Source: Myxococcota bacterium
GTDB taxonomy: Bacteria > Myxococcota_A > Polyangia > Palsa-1104 > JAEUJZ01
NCBI GenBank assembly: GCA_025057315.1
Contig: JANWXW010000025.1
Coordinates: 1-39,094, forward strand
DNA length: 39,094 bases
Reading direction: 5' to 3'
In this document: in pieces, positions 33,885 through 39,094 of the stretch
Layout: each line of letters starts with the position of its first letter
Position numbering within the stretch: position 1 is the stretch's first letter
The notes under the pieces: generated by a model
What the model was told of the DNA's origin: nothing
What the model saw: only the letters and a program-made list of their open reading frames with translations
The model's database searches: none
Position numbers and translations under genes: made by a program

Positions 33885-36815
33885 CAGACAAAGAGGGTTC
33901 CGGTAAGATCAGGACAGGCGATGCTGGCGCTGGTGGGCCTGCTGCTTCTGCTCGCTGGACCGGCGTGGGCGCTGCCGGAGCACACCAGGTACGACATCGT
34001 TCTGGGCCAGGGCCGCAAGGGCGGACGCCGCCTCAACTACACCGACGAGATGGGCTTTAGCTTCCCTGCCGAGCTGGCCCTGGATCGGAGCCATTCCCCG
34101 ACGCACGTTTACCTGGCGGACCAAGGCAATGGGCGCGTCTTGGGCTGGCGGGACGTGACCCGCCTGCGCAATGGCCTGCCGCCGGATCTCATCATCGGCC
34201 AGCCAGACCCGCTGAGCAGTGAGTGGTATCGCAAGGATGCCCGATCAATATCGGGGCCATCCGGGGTGGCTGTCGATAAGGACGGCACCCTGTGGGTCTC
34301 CGACCTGAGCAATGGGCGGGTGCTTGGCTTCTATTGGCCCTTCGATCCAAGCAAGAGCACCGAGGACAACGTTACGGCCGATGTGATCATCGGCCAGCCT
34401 GACTTCGGCCTCGGCTTCCTTGACAAGGGGTGCAACGGGGGCTTCCTGTACGGCGGTCCCCAGGGCTATGCAACGGACGCCACGCTTTGCAACCCGGCCG
34501 GACTGAGCACGGACCCGAGTGGCAACCTCTATGTGACCGATACCACCAACAGTCGGGTCCTGCTGTTTCGCGCGCCGATTCCGCCCCGAGGGGCGCGGGC
34601 CGCTCGGATCTTCGGCCAGGGCCCGCCCAAAAGCTGCACGTCCAACGACGAGTGCCCGACACAGGCGCCGCTCTGCCAGGATGGATTTTGCCGCTACCAG
34701 CGGCCGGACCTAGCATGCAACCGCGGGCCCAGTCATCCTGCCGATGCCACCACGCTGTGCCGTCCTCAGGGCGTCTTCGTCCATGCAGATGGCGACACGC
34801 TCCGCCTGTATGTGGCCGATGCGGGCAACAACCGGGTGCTGGTCTATGACAACCCCCTGACGAGCGGGACGGCCACCCGCGTGTTTGGTCAGCCCTCGAT
34901 GAGCTCCACCGCCCGCGGCATTGGTCCCGACCGACTCAACAACCCCGTCGGGGTGTCCGTCGACCCCTACGGTGTGGTCTGGGTCAGCGATGCGGGCAAC
35001 AACCGATTGCTGGGCTTCGAGCCGCCCTTCGATCACACAGCCGGTCTGGGGGCCACCTACCTTATCGGCCAGCTGGATGCCGGCGGCGCAATGCCCAACC
35101 AGAGCCCAGCGGGGCGGCCGACCTCGCCCCCTGGGCCCGGGACCTTGTTTGCGGCCCGCCGAGCCTCCTTTGATCCGTCCGGCCGGATGCTCCTACCGGA
35201 CTACTCCAACCACCGCGTGCTCGGCTACAGCGGCTACCGCATGTTGGCACCGATGGCCGACCTGGTGCTTGGGCAGCCGGACTTCGTACACGGCGCGGAC
35301 AACCGGGTGCAGGCTCAGGGTCTCTCTTATCCGGTCGGTGTCGCCGTGGACCGGCCAGATCCAACCACGCGACCCGGTGAGCCCATGCACTTGTACGTGG
35401 CCGACTTCATGAACAGCCGCGTGCTTGGCTGGTGGGACCTGGGCTCTCTTGCGGATGGCAAACCAGCGGACCTGGTCATCGGCCAGCGTTCTATGAACGA
35501 TTACGTATGCAACACCGGCCGGGGGGTCAGCGAGCGGACGCTGTGCTGGCCACGCGGCGTTGCTGTCGATAAGAACGGCGACCTGTGGGTTGCCGACACG
35601 TGGAATCATCGCGTCCTCCGCTTCCCCCGCCCATTCCAGGGACCACGCTTTCCCGCTGCAGACCTGGTGCTCGGACAGCGGGGATTTCTGACCTCGTTGC
35701 CCAACCAGAACGGGGGGCGTGTCCCCAGCGCCACCTCGATGTGGCATCCAAGCGACGTGGCCGTGGGCGGGGACGGCATGGTGTGGGTGGCCGACCGTGA
35801 TAACGACCGCGTGCTTGGCTTCGCTCCACCTTACCACAACGGCATGGCAGCCACGCGCTTGCTCATTGGTGCCGGGCTGAGCAGCTTTTCGGAGCCTGGC
35901 TGCCCGATGCGGAACTCGGGCCACCCGAGCCAGGGCGACGCGATCTGCGGGCCTACGTCGATCGCCCTCAACGCTGCAGGAGATCTTTGGGTGGCTGAGC
36001 GGGACAACAACCGCGTGGCGCTGTATCGCACCACGCCGCCCATGGCCGGCTCGCACCTGCTCAGCCCGGTGGCCTTGGCGATTTTGGGGCAGCCCAACCA
36101 GACGATGGTTGCGCCCAACGGTGGCATGGCCGCCATCCCACGGCGGGATACGCTGCGCAACCCCGAGGGTGTGAGCGTCGAGGTGAGGCGCCAGGCAGAC
36201 GGGCAGCTCGTCGACCAGGCGATCGTCGTGGCCGACAGCGGCAACAACCGCGTCCTGGCCTATGCTCCCATCTCGATGGGATTCCAGCCCCCGGCCATCC
36301 AGGTGTTCGGCCAGGACGGGCACTTTGACCGGCGGCGCATCAACGGCGATGACGTCAACGTGGAAGCGCCTGCAAACGTAGAGCGCGGCCTGTGGAACCC
36401 CGCCTATGTGGAGGCGCTGCCGGAGGCGCTCATCATCAGCGACTCAGGCAACACCTCTTGGTTTACGACCCGCTCCAACCACATCCAGCCGGGCGCCAAC
36501 GGCACGGGGAACAACCGGGTCCTTCTCATCAAGGGGGCGACGTTCCCGGCTCCATCCCCGACGCCGTGGAGCCCGCCGGATGGCGGGGTGGAGGAGCCAG
36601 ATCTGCTTCCGCCCGAAGAGGTCCTCGACATGCGAGAACCGGACGCAGAGGCCGACCTGGGCGTTGGAGCGGGCTCCGATCGGGCCGCCGACACGATGCC
36701 TCCGCCGGCTGGGTGCAGCTGCCGCGTGGGGGCACAGGTGGAGGCGGGCATGCCCCTGGCCATCGCCCTGCTGCTGGGCATGGCCTTGCTCTTGCGCCGA
36801 CGCCGCATGAGCTAG
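33885..36815 (+). CDS. NHL-repeat surface protein with MYXO-CTERM-like sorting tail
   Basis: 976 aa from the ATG at 33885 (alternatives 33873 and 33924; 33924 has AGGA-type purines upstream but no basic n-region). It has a signal peptide, then about a dozen NHL-type beta-propeller repeats with recurring cores such as GNGRVLGW, NSRVLLF, NNRVLVY, NHRVLGY, NDRVLGF and GNNRVLAY. A Cys-rich insert (CTSNDECPTQAPLCQDGFC) lies near residue 250. A Pro/Glu/Asp-rich linker leads to GCSCRVG, a hydrophobic helix and RRRR, the pattern of MYXO-CTERM proteins processed and anchored by a myxosortase. Probably exported and displayed; NHL domains bind proteins or glycans. It is divergent from the BY-kinase gene. 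Confidence 0.85.
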   Translation, partial: QTKRVPVRSGQAMLALVGLLLLLAGPAWALPEHTRYDIVLGQGRKGGRRLNYTDEMGFSFPAELALDRSHSPTHVYLADQGNGRVLGWRDVTRLRNGLPPDLIIGQPDPLSSEWYRKDARSISGPSGVAVDKDGTLWVSDLSNGRVLGFYWPFDPSKSTEDNVTADVIIGQPDFGLGFLDKGCNGGFLYGGPQGYATDATLCNPAGLSTDPSGNLYVTDTTNSRVLLFRAPIPPRGARAARIFGQGPPKSCTSNDECPTQAPLCQDGFCRYQRPDLACNRGPSHPADATTLCRPQGVFVHADGDTLRLYVADAGNNRVLVYDNPLTSGTATRVFGQPSMSSTARGIGPDRLNNPVGVSVDPYGVVWVSDAGNNRLLGFEPPFDHTAGLGATYLIGQLDAGGAMPNQSPAGRPTSPPGPGTLFAARRASFDPSGRMLLPDYSNHRVLGYSGYRMLAPMADLVLGQPDFVHGADNRVQAQGLSYPVGVAVDRPDPTTRPGEPMHLYVADFMNSRVLGWWDLGSLADGKPADLVIGQRSMNDYVCNTGRGVSERTLCWPRGVAVDKNGDLWVADTWNHRVLRFPRPFQGPRFPAADLVLGQRGFLTSLPNQNGGRVPSATSMWHPSDVAVGGDGMVWVADRDNDRVLGFAPPYHNGMAATRLLIGAGLSSFSEPGCPMRNSGHPSQGDAICGPTSIALNAAGDLWVAERDNNRVALYRTTPPMAGSHLLSPVALAILGQPNQTMVAPNGGMAAIPRRDTLRNPEGVSVEVRRQADGQLVDQAIVVADSGNNRVLAYAPISMGFQPPAIQVFGQDGHFDRRRINGDDVNVEAPANVERGLWNPAYVEALPEALIISDSGNTSWFTTRSNHIQPGANGTGNNRVLLIKGATFPAPSPTPWSPPDGGVEEPDLLPPEEVLDMREPDAEADLGVGAGSDRAADTMPPPAGCSCRVGAQVEAGMPLAIALLLGMALLLRRRRMS

Positions 36816-37089
36816 CATGTTCCCCCGCCCTGGAGCCACGGCCCGTTCTCTAGCTAGCTCCCCCGCCGCCACGTGGGGGCGACGTTCCCTCTAGACAGCC
36901 AAGGGACGATTCTGCTAGGCAGATTTGCCTCTAGCATAGAATCCTGTTGTGTGGCAGGTGGATGGTTTGTTGTTTGCAATATCTACACGATGGACATGTT
37001 TGTGGCAGGTGGATGGTTTGTTGTTTGCAAGATCTGCGCACGGGACATGTTCCTGAGTGGACATGTTCGCTCCGGGGTGGAGGCATGCC
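36816..37089. other. Intergenic region with hairpin and repeats
   Basis: 274 bp with no supported gene. It holds a TGCTA-GGCA/TGCC-TAGCA hairpin with a 2-nt bulge (36913-36936), a CCCCC/GGGGG arm pair near 36862-36878, the tandem 51-bp repeat, and no obvious promoter hexamers. An open frame through it encodes 17-residue repeats, considered spurious. Confidence 0.5.
36950..37051. repeat. Two tandem 51-bp repeats with a third partial GGACATGTT
   Basis: Units 36950-37000 and 37001-37051 match at 45 of 51 positions, identical over their first 30 nt (starting TGTGGCAGGTGGATGG). Each ends in GGACATGTT; a third GGACATGTT occurs at 37059-37067, just ahead of the Shine-Dalgarno of the membrane protein gene. 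ACATGT is palindromic. The unit is 17 codons long. Confidence 0.9.
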
Positions 37090-38475
37090 ATGAGAGACCG
37101 GATCTTCGCCTCCGGTGAGGCCCTGCGGAGGGGGCTGGCTCGCTCGGGACAGACTGTGCTGCTGCCCGCGCTGGGCGGTCTGTTTGTGGTGGTGCTCATG
37201 CGCCGTGCTCCGCAGGCGGTGGCTGACACCAGCACCTATCTGGCTCACGCGATGCACCGAACGCCGGGATACCCCCTCTTCCTGGACGTCATGCAACGTG
37301 TGGGGGGCGACCGCTACTTGGTCGCCGTCCAGCTGACGCAGCTGGTGGTGGGTGTGGTGTGCGCCCTGCATCTGACCAGGACCCTGCGCTGCCTCTTCTC
37401 GCTGCCGCTGTGGCTGGCTGCTCTGACCCACCTGCTGCTGCTTGTGCCACAGGCCCGGTACGGCCACGTGGCGGCGACCGAATCGCTCTCATATAGCCTG
37501 TTTCTGCTCCTTCTGTCGCTGTTGACCCGGTCTTTCTTCGATCGATCGCAGCGCAGTGTGCTCGGTGTGGCGGCCACGCTGTTTCTTCTGGTGCTGGTGC
37601 GGCCGCAGTTTGTATTTCTCTTCCCGCTGTCTGCTCTGTATCTGGGCTGGCTGTTTGTGAGCCGGCGGGCGCTCCGCCGCAACCTCGTGGCAGCGGCAGC
37701 CTTTGCCGTGCTGTTACCTGGCTCCGTGCTGGCTCAGGCAGTATACAACTTGGTTTTCCATGGGCGCTTTGCGCGCATTCCCTTCACGGGCGTGCAGGCC
37801 ATCACCGTGGCGCTCTACCTCGCCGAGCCTGGGGATGAGCAGCTCCTGCCCCCCGGCCGGGGGAGGCAGTACTTCGCGCACCTCCTCAGGCAGGTTCAGG
37901 CCCATGGCTGGCACCGGCACGCCCGCCCCCCCGGGCGGTCCTACTTCGATCACTTCAACCAAGTCTACGTGCACACATATCTTGATGCGGTGATTCCAGG
38001 CTATCTGCGCCTGCTAGGTAAGGATGCGCTTGGACCGGATGACTGGGTCGAGCTGGATCGGCTCACGCTCGACATCGCGCTGCGCATGTTTCTGCATCGA
38101 CTCGGTCCGATGGCCCTTCATGTGCTCAAGCAGATGCAGGAAACCGCTGGCCACCTGCCGCTGCTCATGGTCTGCCTGGTGGTCCTGCCGCTGCTGCTGC
38201 ACCAACGCACGGGAATGCCGGGCGCGTTGGCACTGGTTGCCGTTGGGATGATGGGGTTAGCAAACTATGTCCTGGTGGCGCTGGTGGAGCCGCTGGGGGC
38301 CCGCTACACGATGTACACGGAGCACGTTCAGATTCCCTTCCTGGTGGCTTTCTGCGTGTCGCTGGTACGCGGTGGGATCCCGACCGCCGTGGGGGCGATG
38401 CCGGTGGCCGGCAGGATCCTATCTTGCCAGCCCCTGGGCCAGCCGCTCAAGGGACAGGCGTCGTCTCCCGCCTGA
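37090..38475 (+). CDS. Multi-TM membrane protein, GT-C/PMT-like
   Basis: 461 aa from the ATG at 37090, with GGAGG 7 nt upstream (an upstream in-frame ATG at 37057 lacks a site). About 10-11 hydrophobic helices. The N-terminal ADTSTYLAHAMHRTPGYPLFLDVM resembles the Asp-containing first loop of GT-C glycosyltransferases (GT39/ArnT type, D-x-YL...PGYPLF; the key residues are Asp, Tyr and PGYP). A loop of about 100 residues lies between residues 240 and 350. A role in transferring or polymerising sugars outside the membrane is inferred. It overlaps a convergent methyltransferase gene by 29 nt. Confidence 0.7.
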   Translation: MRDRIFASGEALRRGLARSGQTVLLPALGGLFVVVLMRRAPQAVADTSTYLAHAMHRTPGYPLFLDVMQRVGGDRYLVAVQLTQLVVGVVCALHLTRTLRCLFSLPLWLAALTHLLLLVPQARYGHVAATESLSYSLFLLLLSLLTRSFFDRSQRSVLGVAATLFLLVLVRPQFVFLFPLSALYLGWLFVSRRALRRNLVAAAAFAVLLPGSVLAQAVYNLVFHGRFARIPFTGVQAITVALYLAEPGDEQLLPPGRGRQYFAHLLRQVQAHGWHRHARPPGRSYFDHFNQVYVHTYLDAVIPGYLRLLGKDALGPDDWVELDRLTLDIALRMFLHRLGPMALHVLKQMQETAGHLPLLMVCLVVLPLLLHQRTGMPGALALVAVGMMGLANYVLVALVEPLGARYTMYTEHVQIPFLVAFCVSLVRGGIPTAVGAMPVAGRILSCQPLGQPLKGQASSPA

Positions 38476-39094
38476 GCAGCACAAACAGCTGGCAGCCCCG
38501 TGGGGAATCCCGCCGGTTGAGCAGGTTGAGACCATAGAGCAGGTTGGCTGCTAGCCGAGCCCCGACGGTGTAGCGGCCGGTGGCAAAGCGGCGCAGGGCC
38601 CAATCCGGCCGGATGTTGGTCATCTCCTTGAGCAGCCGCAGCATGGGCCAGCCCCAGTTGTGCAGCACCACAATGCGCAGCCCCGCGGCACGGGCATCGG
38701 CCTCGATCTCGGCCGCCGAGGGATGATGCGTGTGGCCAAAGAAGGCGTCCGTCGGATACACCTTTCCCGTCGGGCAGGTGATGACCAGATGTCCGCCCGG
38801 ACGAAGCATGGCCGCCAGGTGAAGGAAGGCCGCGCGGCGATCCTGGAGGTGCTCGATTACTTCGGAGCAGGTGATAAGGTCAAAGTGGGCATCGAGGGCA
38901 CTTTGCTCAATGTCGAGGACATGGAAGGACATCCCCGGAAACCGCCGCCGGTTGAGCGCGACGGCCTCCTGCGATAGCTCGACACCCACCAGAGAACGCA
39001 GGCCAGGCCGAATGCGGGCGATCTGGTTGAGCAATTCTCCGTTGCCGCACCCGACATCCAGCACGTCGCGGAAGGGGAGCTTCTGCACCATCCG
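38447..39094 (-). CDS. Class I SAM-dependent methyltransferase (5' end cut by window)
   Basis: At least 214 aa. VLDVGCGNGELLNQIA is motif I for SAM binding, FDLITCSEVIEHLQDR the motif after it, and LHLAAMLRPGGHLVITCP the later strand; the C-terminal part (ALRRFATGRYTVGARLAANLLYG) has helices found in methyltransferases of glycan loci. The frame stays open to the last base, and the ATG at 39091 begins only a few residues before motif I, so the gene probably starts outside the window. Substrate unknown; location suggests polysaccharide or lipid-carrier methylation. Confidence 0.86.
   Translation of the reverse strand, partial: RMVQKLPFRDVLDVGCGNGELLNQIARIRPGLRSLVGVELSQEAVALNRRRFPGMSFHVLDIEQSALDAHFDLITCSEVIEHLQDRRAAFLHLAAMLRPGGHLVITCPTGKVYPTDAFFGHTHHPSAAEIEADARAAGLRIVVLHNWGWPMLRLLKEMTNIRPDWALRRFATGRYTVGARLAANLLYGLNLLNRRDSPRGCQLFVLLRRETTPVP

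Noticed and set aside
36950..37067. CRISPR-like array
   Set aside because: The units are directly adjacent without spacers and only two full copies exist; no cas gene is nearby.
36873..37118. 81-aa ORF encoding two 17-residue repeats
   Set aside because: It exists because the DNA repeat is a multiple of three long; no ribosome-binding site, and it runs into the real gene start at 37090 in another frame.

Overview
The window is GC-rich chromosomal DNA, densely packed with genes. It most likely comes from a Myxococcota-type (formerly deltaproteobacterial) organism. The main clue is a surface protein ending in Cys-Ser-Cys, a hydrophobic helix and an Arg cluster (MYXO-CTERM-like). The lexA promoter also carries GTTCAG-type elements like those described for Myxococcus LexA, and there is an FHA/PP2C partner-switching module. 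No species can be named from sequence alone. No insertion sequence, phage gene or CRISPR array was seen.

Region 1 (1-5352): a branched-chain aminotransferase cut by the left edge, a small exported protein, a putative lipoprotein, a multi-TM polysaccharide flippase, and two coupled alpha-helical (one HEAT-like) proteins. Region 2 (5353-8068): lexA with a promoter and two GTTCAG elements, followed after 13 nt by a TonB-like protein with an extra C-terminal NTF2-like domain. Region 3 (8120-10958, minus): a signalling operon of HATPase anti-sigma kinase, STAS antagonist, FHA-GAF-PP2C phosphatase and a DUF4911-like protein. Region 4 (11046-16380): a FadL-type porin and mnmG on the minus strand, divergent from a partial ATP synthase operon (AtpZ-like, AtpI-like, subunits a and c) that lacks F1 genes.

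Region 5 (16416-39094) is largely a surface-polysaccharide locus. It holds an Alg13/Alg14-like split glycosyltransferase, an aldo/keto reductase, a polysaccharide deacetylase and two methyltransferases. Its core is a long minus-strand run: Wzc-like BY-kinase/co-polymerase, Wzx flippase, two GT4 enzymes, asparagine synthase, a third GT4, a sugar-nucleotide epimerase/decarboxylase, and a fused WecA-type/CapD-N-type membrane protein that probably starts the lipid-linked glycan. Divergent from the kinase are an NHL-repeat surface protein with a sorting tail and a GT-C-like membrane protein preceded by a 51-bp tandem repeat. tRNA-His, methylmalonyl-CoA epimerase and a small unknown ORF with a possible leaderless promoter are interspersed.

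The likely logic of the locus is: phosphosugar transfer to undecaprenyl phosphate by the fusion protein, extension by the GT4 enzymes, modification (amidation, deacetylation, methylation), flipping by Wzx, and length or export control by the BY-kinase. No clear Wzy polymerase or Wza outer-membrane channel is in the window. The least-explained features are the hairpin enclosing the start codon of the fusion gene, the fusion itself, the 51-bp repeats, and the AT-rich promoter placed against the ATG of the 93-aa ORF.
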